Positions 17,415 through 25,679 of a stretch of 40,768 bases of DNA are shown piece by piece. Positions within the stretch are counted from its first letter, which is position 1; every line of letters begins with the position of its first letter. The DNA comes from Oscillospiraceae bacterium. Lineage in GTDB: Bacteria; Bacillota; Clostridia; Oscillospirales; Oscillospiraceae. A program made the position numbers and the translations under genes. Below the pieces are notes generated by a model that saw only the letters and a list, made by a program, of their open reading frames with translations, had not been told where the DNA came from and did no database searches. The stretch spans positions 1 through 40,768 of the forward strand of contig JAFSWC010000092.1 of NCBI GenBank assembly GCA_017444665.1, written 5' to 3'.

Positions 17415-19847
17415 ATGAAGAAAATATTTCGTGCGCTGATCGCCTCCGTGCTGGCTGTGATGATGGTCTTCTCTCTTGCGGCCTGCGGAGCGAAGGAGAG
17501 CAACGACGGCTCGGCCAAGCCGGGGAATACCGGCAAGACCGGCGGCAAGGAAACGACGCCGGAATTTGTCTATGTCTCTTCCTTTGAAAAGGCGAATAAC
17601 AACAACCGCCCCATGGGCGCCGCCTGCTTCACCGAGACGGGCTTTTACGCCACCTCGTCCGACGTGGTCGGCCAGCGCGAGCCCCGCGAGGGCGAAGTCG
17701 AGGAATGGGAAGGCCAGTTTGACATCATCCGCGAGTCGCTGGAATTTGTGACCTACGACGGTAAGATCACCAAGCTTTCCGGCTATGTCCCCTTTGAGCC
17801 GGAGGTCCCCGAGGATCACAATTTCAACGTTGAGATGAGTTATCTTGCCACCGACGAAAACGGCGATCTTGCCGCGATCTACCACACCTCCGAGACCTGG
17901 AGCGACGCGCCCGAGGGCGTGACGGAAGACGACACGGCATACTGGGACTATTTCCAGTATGAGGAAAACTGGTATCTGCGCATGCTGGACAAGACCGGCG
18001 CGGAGAAAAGCCTTGTCCGGATCAATTCCGACGATGGCGACTATTTCTGGCCCAGCGGGATGAGCTATGCCGGCGGCAAGGTCCTGATCGCGGCCAACAC
18101 CGGCCTGATCGTCATGGGCGCCGACGGCGCGGCCAGTTCCAAGATCGACGTCAAAGGCTACGTCAACAGCATCTTTACGATGAAGGACGGCTCGCTCGCC
18201 GTCGCCTACAGCGATGAAATGACCGGCGACAGTAAGATCGCCGCGATCGACCCAGCCACCGGCCGCGTCACCCAGACCTGGAACGGCCCGCGCTATGCCT
18301 ACAACTTCTTCACCGGCGGCGGTGATTACGATCTGTATTATGAAAGCGGCATCATCGTTTACGGCTATAACCTGGAAAGCGAAGAGAGCGTAAGACTCTT
18401 CGACTGGCTGAACGTCGATGTCCTCTCCAGCGAACTCGCCGGCTTCTCGGTGCGCGAGGACGGCAGCTTCATCGCTGTTACGAACAGCTGGGATTCGAAA
18501 TACGAAAACGTGACGACCGAGTTTGTCACGGTCACGAAAAAGTCCTTTGCCGAAGTGCCGCAGAAGGAGAGCCTGACCCTGGCCTGCCAGTGGACGGACG
18601 GCCCGCTGCAGGAGGCGGTCATCCGCTTCAACCGCAACAGCAACGTGCGCATCGAGGTCGTCGATTACTCACAGTTTAACACCGACGAGGATTACAGCGC
18701 CGGCCTGACCAAGCTGACGACCGAGATCATGTCCGGCAACCTGCCCGACATCCTGTCGCTGCAGGGCATGCCGTATCAGCAGCTGGCCGCCAAGGGCCTG
18801 CTGGAGGATCTCTATCCCTACATCGACGCCGACGCCGAGATCAAGCGCGACGACTTTCTGCCCAACGTCCTCCAGGCGCTGGAGGAGAACGGCAAGCTCT
18901 GCTCCACGATTTCCACCTTCAACATCGTCACGCTGGCCGGCGCGGCCCAGATCGTTGGCGACAAGCCGGGCTGGAGCTATTCCGACGTTGTCGCCGCGCT
19001 CGCCAGGATGCCCGAGGGCTGCACAGTCCTTGACCAGTTCACCACCAGCGGCGACATCCTGCGCGACATGCTGACGATCGACGCGGATTATTACATCGAC
19101 TGGGCGACCGGACAGTGCCGCTTTGACAGCAAGGAATTCGCCGATCTGCTGACCTTCTCCAAGCTCTTCCCGAACGCCTTTGACAGCATGAACTTCAACT
19201 GGGACGAGTACCAGAGCGACAATGCCCGCATCAGCGAGGGCAAACAGCTGCTGACCCGCCTTTACCTCGGCAGCTTTGACGACATCACCCGCACCGAGGC
19301 CGAGTTCGGCGGAAACATCACCTATATCGGCTTCCCGACCGCATCCGGCGTGGGCAGCTATCTCAACGTCAGCTCCGGCTATGCCATGAGCGCCAACTGC
19401 GCCGACAAGGACGCCGCCTGGCAGTTCCTGCGCGGCTTCATGACAGAAAAGGGCCTTGATACCCAGGGCTACTACTGGGGCTTCCCGGCCAACCGCAGTT
19501 TGCTCGAAAAGCAGCTGAAAGAGGCCATGACCATCGAGTATGAAAAGGACGAAAACGGCAACTACCGTCTCGATCCCGACACCGGCGAGCGCATCCCGAT
19601 CGCCCGCGGCGGCTTCTGGACCGATGGCATGGACGAGCCCAAGCCCTACTACTCTCTTACCCAGGAACAGGCCGACAAGGTGATGGAGGTCATCAACACC
19701 GCGACCAAGCTCTACAGCCAGAACACGGCGGTGCTTGACATCATCACCGAGCAGACCGACGCCTTCTTCGCCGGCCAGAAGACTGCCGAAGAGGTGGGCA
19801 AGCTGGTCCAGGGCAAGATGAACATCTACGTCAACGAGCAGCGCTGA
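17415..19847 (+). CDS. ABC importer lipoprotein: beta-propeller-like N-terminal domain fused to an extracellular solute-binding domain
   Basis: This 810-residue lipoprotein has lipobox SLAAC (Cys24). Residues about 50-380 are beta-rich with repeated blade-like segments (GKVLIAANTGLIVMGADG, DGSLAVAYSDE, EDGSFIAVTNSW), resembling a beta-propeller. From about 385 to the end is a family-1 extracellular solute-binding domain (TLACQWTDGPLQEAVIRFNR, LTTEIMSGNLPDILSLQG, and DAAWQFLRGFMTEKGL), the type that feeds MalF/MalG-like permeases. Usual binding proteins have 400-450 residues, so the size comes from the fusion. The substrate is not readable; sugars or glycosides are usual. The family is recognised from overall pattern, not search. 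ATG 17415 follows TTGGAGGAA. The two permease genes follow after a hairpin and an internal promoter. Confidence 0.85.
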   Translation: MKKIFRALIASVLAVMMVFSLAACGAKESNDGSAKPGNTGKTGGKETTPEFVYVSSFEKANNNNRPMGAACFTETGFYATSSDVVGQREPREGEVEEWEGQFDIIRESLEFVTYDGKITKLSGYVPFEPEVPEDHNFNVEMSYLATDENGDLAAIYHTSETWSDAPEGVTEDDTAYWDYFQYEENWYLRMLDKTGAEKSLVRINSDDGDYFWPSGMSYAGGKVLIAANTGLIVMGADGAASSKIDVKGYVNSIFTMKDGSLAVAYSDEMTGDSKIAAIDPATGRVTQTWNGPRYAYNFFTGGGDYDLYYESGIIVYGYNLESEESVRLFDWLNVDVLSSELAGFSVREDGSFIAVTNSWDSKYENVTTEFVTVTKKSFAEVPQKESLTLACQWTDGPLQEAVIRFNRNSNVRIEVVDYSQFNTDEDYSAGLTKLTTEIMSGNLPDILSLQGMPYQQLAAKGLLEDLYPYIDADAEIKRDDFLPNVLQALEENGKLCSTISTFNIVTLAGAAQIVGDKPGWSYSDVVAALARMPEGCTVLDQFTTSGDILRDMLTIDADYYIDWATGQCRFDSKEFADLLTFSKLFPNAFDSMNFNWDEYQSDNARISEGKQLLTRLYLGSFDDITRTEAEFGGNITYIGFPTASGVGSYLNVSSGYAMSANCADKDAAWQFLRGFMTEKGLDTQGYYWGFPANRSLLEKQLKEAMTIEYEKDENGNYRLDPDTGERIPIARGGFWTDGMDEPKPYYSLTQEQADKVMEVINTATKLYSQNTAVLDIITEQTDAFFAGQKTAEEVGKLVQGKMNIYVNEQR

Positions 19848-19871
19848 GCGCGCACAAACCCAAAACCCATC

Positions 19872-19899
19872 TGCGGCGGAGAGCCTTCTCTCCGCCGCA
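19872..19899 (+). other. Intercistronic hairpin after the solute-binding gene
   Basis: A perfect 12-bp stem (TGCGGCGGAGAG and its complement) has the loop CCTT. No T-run follows, so it is more likely an mRNA 3'-end stabiliser or partial terminator than a full stop. Such hairpins commonly let a binding protein be made in excess over its permeases. Confidence 0.65.
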
Positions 19900-19956
19900 T
19901 AGACTGTCCGGAGGCTGCGCACGGGAAAGAAAAATGGCGAAGAAGGGCGCTTTCCC

Positions 19957-19985
19957 TTGCGCTGCTGCAAGAACTATGCTACAAT
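19957..19985 (+). promoter_or_regulatory. Internal promoter before the permease genes
   Basis: TTGCGC (19957-19962) and TACAAT (19980-19985) are separated by 17 bases, with TGC before the -10. It is identical in both hexamers and spacing to the promoter at 6099. It stands 38 bases upstream of the first permease start. Confidence 0.65.
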
Positions 19986-20022
19986 ATTTAGTTGAAAATC
20001 CAGAAGAATCGACGGATGCCGC

Positions 20023-20913
20023 ATGACAGACAGACGAAAGGAACAACGGAATAACAAGTGGCGGGATCTCGCCGCGAGCCTGTGCTTTCTCTCGCCGAGT
20101 CTGCTGGGCGTCGGGGTGTTTTTCATCGTGCCTTTCGGCGTCGTCGTGTACTATTCGATGATCGACGGCGTCGGCACGCGGAACTTTGTTTTTCTCGACA
20201 ATTTTACAAAGCTCCTGTCCAACTCCGCCTTTCTGATGGCGGCGAAAAACACGCTGCTGTTTTCGGCGCTTGCGGTGCCGCTGGCGGTCGTGCTGTCGCT
20301 GGCGCTGGCCGTGCTGCTCGAGGCGCGCATCCCCGGCAAGTCCACCTTCCGCACCTTTTTCCTCAGCCCGATGATGGTCCCCGTGGCCTCGGTCGTGCTG
20401 ATCTGGCAGGTGCTGTTCAACTATAACGGCTCGGTCAACGAATGGATCTCGCTCTTTGGCGCGGATAAGATCGACTGGCTGCAGAGCGACTATAACATCT
20501 ATGTCGTCGTGCTGCTGTTTCTGTGGAAGAATCTCGGATATTTCATGATCCTCTTCATGGCGGGGCTCGCCAATATCCCCAAGGAACTTCTGGAGGTCGC
20601 GGACGTCGAGGGCGCTTCGGAGAGCTATAAGTTCTTCGCCATCAAGCTGCGCTATCTCTCGCCCACGGTCCTGTTCGTCACGATCCTGTCGCTGATCAAC
20701 TCCTTCAAGGTCTTCCGCGAGGTTTATCTTTTGACGGGGGACTATCCGCTGGGGCGGCTGTACATGCTGCAGCATTTCATGAACAACACCTTCCGTTCGT
20801 TCGACTATCAAAAGCTCTCCGCGGCGGCCGTGATCATGGCGGTCGTCATGGTCGTGCTCATCGCCCTCCTGTTCAAGATCGAGGACTGGTTCGGAAAGGA
20901 CGTGGAGGGATGA
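20023..20913 (+). CDS. ABC sugar-type permease, MalF/UgpA-like
   Basis: This 296-residue inner-membrane permease has six predicted membrane helices, the first at about 20-42 (LSPSLLGVGVFFIVPFGVVV). The cytoplasmic EAA loop, which contacts the ATPase, appears as EVADVEGASESYKFFAIKLR near residue 190. Length and layout are those of the first permease of carbohydrate uptake type 1 importers. No ATPase gene is nearby, so a shared MsmX-like ATPase encoded elsewhere is likely; that is inference from how such systems work in Firmicutes. The ribosome binding site is weak (CGACGGATG). The stop overlaps the next start as ATGA. Confidence 0.93.
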   Translation: MTDRRKEQRNNKWRDLAASLCFLSPSLLGVGVFFIVPFGVVVYYSMIDGVGTRNFVFLDNFTKLLSNSAFLMAAKNTLLFSALAVPLAVVLSLALAVLLEARIPGKSTFRTFFLSPMMVPVASVVLIWQVLFNYNGSVNEWISLFGADKIDWLQSDYNIYVVVLLFLWKNLGYFMILFMAGLANIPKELLEVADVEGASESYKFFAIKLRYLSPTVLFVTILSLINSFKVFREVYLLTGDYPLGRLYMLQHFMNNTFRSFDYQKLSAAAVIMAVVMVVLIALLFKIEDWFGKDVEG

Positions 20914-21785
20914 AGAAAAAACGCTATTTCTCCCGCGGCGCGATGTTCGTGCTGTGCCTGGTCTTTTCGGTGCTGTTTCTGCTGCCGACCGTGCTGACCT
21001 TCACGAACTCCTTCATGTCCGAAAGCGAGATCCGCTCGAACTACGGCATGATCTTCTCCTCGGCGGGCGGCGGCTTTGTCTCGGAAAAGGTCAATCTGAA
21101 GTTTATCCCGGACAAGGTCACGCTCTCCCAGTACATCTCGGGTCTGATCAAATCCCCGAACTATCTGCTCAAATACTGGAACAGCATCCTGCTGGTGCTG
21201 CCGATCGTGATCCTGCAGGTCGCGATCGCCTCGGTCGCGGCGTACAGCTTTACGCGCTGGCGGGGCAAGATCCGCGACGGCGTCTTCTTTTTCTACGTGA
21301 TCCTGATGCTGATGCCCTACCAGGTCACCCTGGTGCCGAACTTCCTTGTCAGCCAGTGGCTGGGCATCATCAACACGCCGTGGTCGATCATCCTGCCCGG
21401 CATGTTCGCGCCGTTTTCGGTCTTCCTGCTGACAAAATTCATGCGCCGCATCCCGTATTCGCTGATCGAAGCGGCCAAAGTGGACGGCGCCAACGAATGG
21501 CAGGTTTTTACGAAGATCTGCCTGCCGGAATGCCGCTCGGCACTGTATTCGATCGCGATCCTGGTGTTCATCGACTACTGGAACATGGTCGAGCAGCCGC
21601 TGATCCTCTTAAAGGACGCGGATTCCCAGCCGCTTTCGGTGTTCCTGTCAAACATCAATTCCGGCGAGATCGGCCTTGCCTTTGCCATGGCAAGCGTCTA
21701 TATGATCCCCTCGCTGCTGCTCTTCCTCCACGGCGAGGAATACCTGGTCGAAGGCATTGCCAACCAGGGCAGCGTCAAAGGATAA
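20910..21785 (+). CDS. ABC sugar-type permease, MalG/UgpE-like
   Basis: The second permease has 291 residues, with an N-terminal helix (AMFVLCLVFSVLFLLPTVLT), further helices including VLPIVILQVAIASVAAYSF, and the EAA loop EAAKVDGANEWQVFTKICLP. It pairs with the permease encoded just upstream, with which it overlaps by four bases (ATGA), implying coupled synthesis in equal amounts. The external segment between the first two helices is fairly long (about 65 residues). The substrate cannot be told. It is the last gene of the importer unit. Confidence 0.93.
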   Translation: MKKKRYFSRGAMFVLCLVFSVLFLLPTVLTFTNSFMSESEIRSNYGMIFSSAGGGFVSEKVNLKFIPDKVTLSQYISGLIKSPNYLLKYWNSILLVLPIVILQVAIASVAAYSFTRWRGKIRDGVFFFYVILMLMPYQVTLVPNFLVSQWLGIINTPWSIILPGMFAPFSVFLLTKFMRRIPYSLIEAAKVDGANEWQVFTKICLPECRSALYSIAILVFIDYWNMVEQPLILLKDADSQPLSVFLSNINSGEIGLAFAMASVYMIPSLLLFLHGEEYLVEGIANQGSVKG

Positions 21786-21805
21786 AAAATCAAAAACACA
21801 AAACA

Positions 21806-21850
21806 GCCTTCCCCGCGCACGGGGAAGGCGGCGCGCAGCGCCGGATGAGG
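21806..21850. repeat. REP-like double hairpin element
   Basis: A 10-bp stem (GCCTTCCCCG, loop CGCA, complement) is followed directly by a second hairpin (CGGCGC, loop GCA, GCGCCG at 21829-21843) and GATGAGG. This pattern resembles the dispersed REP-like elements I recall in Oscillospirales and related Clostridia. It sits in the gap between the importer and the membrane fusion protein gene. Only one clear copy is in the window, so the repeat status is not proven here. Confidence 0.5.
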
Positions 21851-21900
21851 TCTTTCCCCGTCCCGCGCAGCATTCTCATGAACGGAGCGTGTCGAATTTC

Positions 21901-23652
21901 ATGGAGAACAAACCGAAAAACAGAGAATGGGTCAAAAACGCCGCGATCATTTTTCTTGCGGTGCTTCTGGTGCTCACCTTTTTCTCCAACACCATCATGA
22001 ACCGCAGCCTTCCCGAGGCGGCGACGGAATACGTCCAATCCGGCCCGATCACCGCCAAGGTGCGTGGCACGGGCACGGTCGAGTCGCAGGGGAACTATGA
22101 GGTCAAGGCGCCCCAGACGCGCGAGATCCGCGCCGTGATGGTCAAGTCCGGCCAGCAGGTCGAGACAGGCGACGTGCTCTTTGTCCTGGGCAACGGCGAC
22201 AGCGCCGAGATCGAAGCGCTGACCGATCAGCTGCGCCAGCTCAAGCTCAGCTATCAGCAGACGGCCGTCGGCGCGACGAATTACAGCGGCCAGCTGAAAA
22301 AGGCCAAGACGCGCTATAACAACGCCGTCGCGGCCGAGGCCGCCGCGCTTGCCGAACTCAGCAACAATCCGGATTTCCAGGACGCGCTTGCGGCGCTGGA
22401 AAGCTCGAAGAGCGAGCTGGCCTCCGCCGAGCTGAATTACAAGCTGGCAAACGAAACGGCCCTTCAAAGCATCGACAGCCTTGCTTCCGCCTTCACCGAC
22501 TTTTCGCTTGAAGCGGAAAAGTGCGGCGCGCCCGCCGCGAGCATGACGTATCTCAACGACGCCCGCTACGCCCTGAACAGCGCGCGCGAGGCGCTCGTCT
22601 CGGCGGACGGCAGCGCCAACTCCGTCGGCGTCGCCGCCACCAAGCTTGACACGGCGGACAACGCGATCACGCAGTTTGCGCTTCTAAACCCCGACCTCTT
22701 TGAAGCGGATCCTGATCTCGGCGTCATGTATGAAGCGCTCGGCCCCTATTTTGATATGTCGCGCAGCTATCTCTCCGACGAGGCGCGCAACAACGACGTG
22801 ATGGACACGATCAGCGCGCTGACAAAAGCGACCGAGCGCAACACCTCCGCCCAGAATCTCTACGACGGCTTTTCCAACATGTTCACCGACAGCTATAACG
22901 CGGCCGTGGCCGAACGGCAGGCCGCCGAGGCCGCGCTCAAAACACTGCAGGACAGCGCCGACGAATACAGCCGCCAGGCCGCGCTGACGGGGCTGAGCCT
23001 GCAGGATCTGAAATACCAGATCGAAAAGGCCCAGGAAAAGCTCAACGACCTGACCGGAGGCACCGACAACCAGATCCTCTCGAACGTCTCCGGCACGGTC
23101 AGCGAGATCTCGGTCACGGCCGGGACGACGGCCAGCAAGGACCAGGTCATCGCCAAAATCGAGGTGCCGGATATGGGCTATACGCTCAGCTTTTCCGTCA
23201 CCACCGACCAGGCGCGCCGCCTGCGTCCGGGCGACAGCGCCAGCGTCACCAGCTTTTACTGGGGCAGCACCATCGAAGCAACGCTGTCCGCCATCAAGCC
23301 GGACCCGAAGAACCCCCAGACCAACCGTCTGCTGGAATTTGACGTGACCGGCGACGTAACGGCGGGCACGCAGCTTTCTCTCGCCATCGGCGAGCGCAGC
23401 GCCACCTATGACATCATCGTGCCCAACAGCTCGATCCGCTCCGACTCCAACGGCAAGTTCGTCCTTGTCGTGCAGGCGAAAAATTCGCCGCTCGGCAACC
23501 GCTACTTCGCCAAGCGTGTCGATGTCGAGGTCATCGCCAGCGACGACAACAATTCCGCCGTCACCGGAAGCCTCGGCTACGGCGACTATGTCATTACCAC
23601 CGCCAGCGCCCCGATCAAGAGCGGCGACCAGGTGAGAATGGCCGAGGGCTGA
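21901..23652 (+). CDS. Membrane fusion (periplasmic adaptor-like) protein, HlyD/MacA type
   Basis: This 583-residue protein has an N-terminal anchor at about 13-31 (AAIIFLAVLLVLTFF). A biotinyl-lipoyl-like half-domain follows at about 50-95 (VRGTGTVESQGNYEVKAP, VKSGQQVETGDVLF), then a very long Ala/Glu-rich coiled coil (about 100-430). The second lipoyl half (SNVSGTVSEISVTAGTTASK, about 440-470) and a beta-barrel region complete it. In Gram-positive bacteria such adaptors work with MacB-like ABC exporters. The helical hairpin is longer than in MacA. I chose ATG 21901 because the anchor follows it at once; the ribosome binding site is weak (ACGGAGCG). The MacB-core protein encoded four bases downstream is the likely partner. 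Confidence 0.85.
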   Translation: MENKPKNREWVKNAAIIFLAVLLVLTFFSNTIMNRSLPEAATEYVQSGPITAKVRGTGTVESQGNYEVKAPQTREIRAVMVKSGQQVETGDVLFVLGNGDSAEIEALTDQLRQLKLSYQQTAVGATNYSGQLKKAKTRYNNAVAAEAAALAELSNNPDFQDALAALESSKSELASAELNYKLANETALQSIDSLASAFTDFSLEAEKCGAPAASMTYLNDARYALNSAREALVSADGSANSVGVAATKLDTADNAITQFALLNPDLFEADPDLGVMYEALGPYFDMSRSYLSDEARNNDVMDTISALTKATERNTSAQNLYDGFSNMFTDSYNAAVAERQAAEAALKTLQDSADEYSRQAALTGLSLQDLKYQIEKAQEKLNDLTGGTDNQILSNVSGTVSEISVTAGTTASKDQVIAKIEVPDMGYTLSFSVTTDQARRLRPGDSASVTSFYWGSTIEATLSAIKPDPKNPQTNRLLEFDVTGDVTAGTQLSLAIGERSATYDIIVPNSSIRSDSNGKFVLVVQAKNSPLGNRYFAKRVDVEVIASDDNNSAVTGSLGYGDYVITTASAPIKSGDQVRMAEG

Positions 23653-23656
23653 GGAC

Positions 23657-24727
23657 ATGAAGATCAGCCGAAAAAAGAAGATCTGGTTTGCGATCTGCGC
23701 CGCGCTGCTGCTTTGCGGCCTTGCGTGCGGCGTCAGCGTCCGGCTGCTTTCCAATCGTCTTTTGACCCAGAGGGAGGCCGAGCGCTGGCAGGGCGAAAAC
23801 GAGCAGAGCTTTGTCCAGCTCAGCTGCTTTCTGCCCGATCAATCCGCGGTGGGGCTCAACGAGGTTTACGCCTTTCGCTATGCCATGCTCGATTCCTTCC
23901 GCGACGCCGGGATCGAATGGAGCGACGCGGCCTATCCCTTTATCGACGCCTGGAGCCGCGAGGACCAGGTGACGATCAGCGGCGACAAGCGCAGCACCGA
24001 GGCGCCGGTCCTCGCCGTGGGCGGGCAGTTTTTCGCCTTTCACCCGCTGCGGCTTTTAAGCGGCAGCTACCTCAGCGAGGATGATCTTTCGCCCGACCGC
24101 GTCGTGCTGGACCGCGAGCTGGCGTGGGAGCTGTTCGGCGGCATCGACCTTGGCGGCATGACCGTGCAGATCAACGGCGTTGAGTTTACCGTCGGCGGCG
24201 TGGTCGACCGGGAAAGCGACAGCGCAAGCCGCCGGGCCTACACCGGCGAAAAGGGCTTTTTCATGAGCTATGACGCGTTCCGAGCGATCACCGAACAAAG
24301 CAGCATCGACTGTTACGAGGTCGTCGTGCCGGAGGCCGTCAAGGGCTACGGCGCCCAGCTTGTAAACGACAAATTCCCGATCTCCGGCGGCGAGGTCGTC
24401 GTCAACACCGGCCGCTTTGCCTATGATCGCATGCTGCGGATCGCAAAGGATCTGCCTTCCCGTGCCGCGCATGCCGGATCGGTGCGCTATCCTTACTGGG
24501 AAAACGCCGCGCGCATCACGGAAAACGAGTGCGCTGCGCTGACCGCGCTGGAAACGGCGCTGATCCTGCCGGCGGCGATCACGCTGCTCGTCGAACTGAT
24601 CCGCCTCCTTGCCCGCGGCAAGACCGCGCTGGAGGACGATCTGATCCCCAAGGCCAGGGAAGGCGTCGAGGAGGCCGTGCGCGTCCAGGCAAGAAAACGC
24701 TGGGAGAAAAAACACCCGCAGGGCTGA
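23657..24727 (+). CDS. Stand-alone MacB-type periplasmic-core domain protein
   Basis: This 356-residue protein has an N-terminal membrane helix (IWFAICAALLLCGLACGV), then an external region resembling the MacB periplasmic core domain (LAVGGQFFAFHPLRLLSGSY, VVLDRELAWELFGG, VQINGVEFTVGGVVDRESD). One C-terminal hydrophobic helix (LETALILPAAITLLVELIRL) and a charged tail follow. The three-helix FtsX permease domain that normally follows the core is missing, as is any ATPase gene nearby. It follows the adaptor gene by four bases and ends in a terminator, so the two form a unit. It may be a partner of a separate exporter, a scaffold, or a remnant. The family call rests on motif resemblance. Confidence 0.7.
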   Translation: MKISRKKKIWFAICAALLLCGLACGVSVRLLSNRLLTQREAERWQGENEQSFVQLSCFLPDQSAVGLNEVYAFRYAMLDSFRDAGIEWSDAAYPFIDAWSREDQVTISGDKRSTEAPVLAVGGQFFAFHPLRLLSGSYLSEDDLSPDRVVLDRELAWELFGGIDLGGMTVQINGVEFTVGGVVDRESDSASRRAYTGEKGFFMSYDAFRAITEQSSIDCYEVVVPEAVKGYGAQLVNDKFPISGGEVVVNTGRFAYDRMLRIAKDLPSRAAHAGSVRYPYWENAARITENECAALTALETALILPAAITLLVELIRLLARGKTALEDDLIPKAREGVEEAVRVQARKRWEKKHPQG

Positions 24728-24752
24728 TGCCCCAAACCATATCCGCCAAAGT

Positions 24753-24786
24753 AAACCGGCGTCGGAACCGCTTCCGACGCCGGTTT
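24753..24786 (+). terminator. Probable terminator after the MacB-core gene
   Basis: A perfect 15-bp stem (AAACCGGCGTCGGAA and complement) has the loop CCGC. Only TTT follows, so it could also act from the other side or leak. It separates the adaptor unit from the SpoU gene promoter. Confidence 0.75.
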
Positions 24787-24829
24787 GCCGTTCCGCTTTG
24801 CTGTGAAAACGGTAAGATATAATTTTATA

Positions 24830-24859
24830 TTGAAAAGCGCAAAGCACGTATGCTACAAT
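24830..24859 (+). promoter_or_regulatory. Promoter of the SpoU-dprA-topA region
   Basis: TTGAAA (24830-24835) and TACAAT (24854-24859) are 18 bases apart, with TGC immediately before the -10. It is about 50 bases before the methyltransferase start at 24912. Confidence 0.7.
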
Positions 24860-24911
24860 TATTGGAAAGCAGGAAATGCCGAAAGGCAGTATGGTTTTAC
24901 CGGAGAGAAAA

Positions 24912-25667
24912 ATGGACAGGATCACTTCAAGGAAAAACGCCGTCATCACGCATCTGCGCGCACTCGGCGCAGACAGCGCTTATCGTGCCGCGGCGGGGGA
25001 GTTTCTCTGTGACGGCTACAAGCTGCTGGACGAGGCGGTGAAGAGCGGCGCCGAGATCACCTGCGTCCTGTGGAAGGAAGGCGGGGCCGGGGGAACGGCC
25101 CCCTGCGAAAAGCAGTTTACCGCGCCGCCGGAGCTGTTCGACTATGCCTCGCCGATGAAAAACAGCCCCGGTCCGCTCTTTGCCGTACGCCGCAGCGAAT
25201 GTTCCGCGGTCGAGACGGTGCGGCGCGCGATCGTGCTGGAAAACGTGCAGGACCCGGGCAACGTCGGCACCGTGCTGCGCACGGCGGCCGCCTTTTCGAT
25301 CGACGCGGTGGTGCTTCTCGGCGACTGTGCCGATTGCTGTTCACCCAAGACCGTGCGCGCCACGATGGGCGCGATCTTCCGCCAGCGTGTGCTTGCGCTG
25401 TCGCGCGACGAGCTCGGCGCATGGCTGAAGCGGCATGGGCTTAAGCTCTACGGCGCGGCGCTTTCCGCGCGCGCGACGGACATCCGAAAGGTTGACATAA
25501 CACATGCCGCCGTTGCTGTCGGCAGCGAGGGCCGCGGCCTGAGCCCGGAGCTTCTTGCCATGTGCGACGGGGAGATCATCATCCCCATGGACGCGCGAAG
25601 CGAATCGCTCAACGCGGCGGTCGCGGCCTCGGTGCTCATGTGGGAGATGGCAAGAGAGAATACTTGA
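24912..25667 (+). CDS. SpoU (TrmH)-family RNA 2'-O-methyltransferase
   Basis: This 251-residue RNA methyltransferase of the SPOUT class moves a methyl group from S-adenosylmethionine to a ribose 2'-OH of rRNA or tRNA. An N-terminal substrate-binding part (ITSRKNAVITHLRAL) precedes the knotted domain. The knotted domain carries the three class motifs: NVQDPGNVGTVLRTA, AVGSEGRGLSPEL and IPMDARSESLNAAVAASVL. The Asn, Glu and SLN residues needed for cofactor binding and catalysis are present. ATG 24912 behind CGGAGAG is chosen over ATG 24891 and 24876 because family members begin near the ITSR motif. The RNA target is not identifiable. It is followed 12 bases later by dprA. Confidence 0.9.
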   Translation: MDRITSRKNAVITHLRALGADSAYRAAAGEFLCDGYKLLDEAVKSGAEITCVLWKEGGAGGTAPCEKQFTAPPELFDYASPMKNSPGPLFAVRRSECSAVETVRRAIVLENVQDPGNVGTVLRTAAAFSIDAVVLLGDCADCCSPKTVRATMGAIFRQRVLALSRDELGAWLKRHGLKLYGAALSARATDIRKVDITHAAVAVGSEGRGLSPELLAMCDGEIIIPMDARSESLNAAVAASVLMWEMARENT

Positions 25668-25679
25668 CGGGGGATTGAC

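Noticed and set aside
18669-20811. Two long minus-strand frames (433 and 326 codons) opposite the solute-binding and permease genes
   Set aside because: Composition and lack of motifs mark them as antisense shadows of the plus-strand importer genes.
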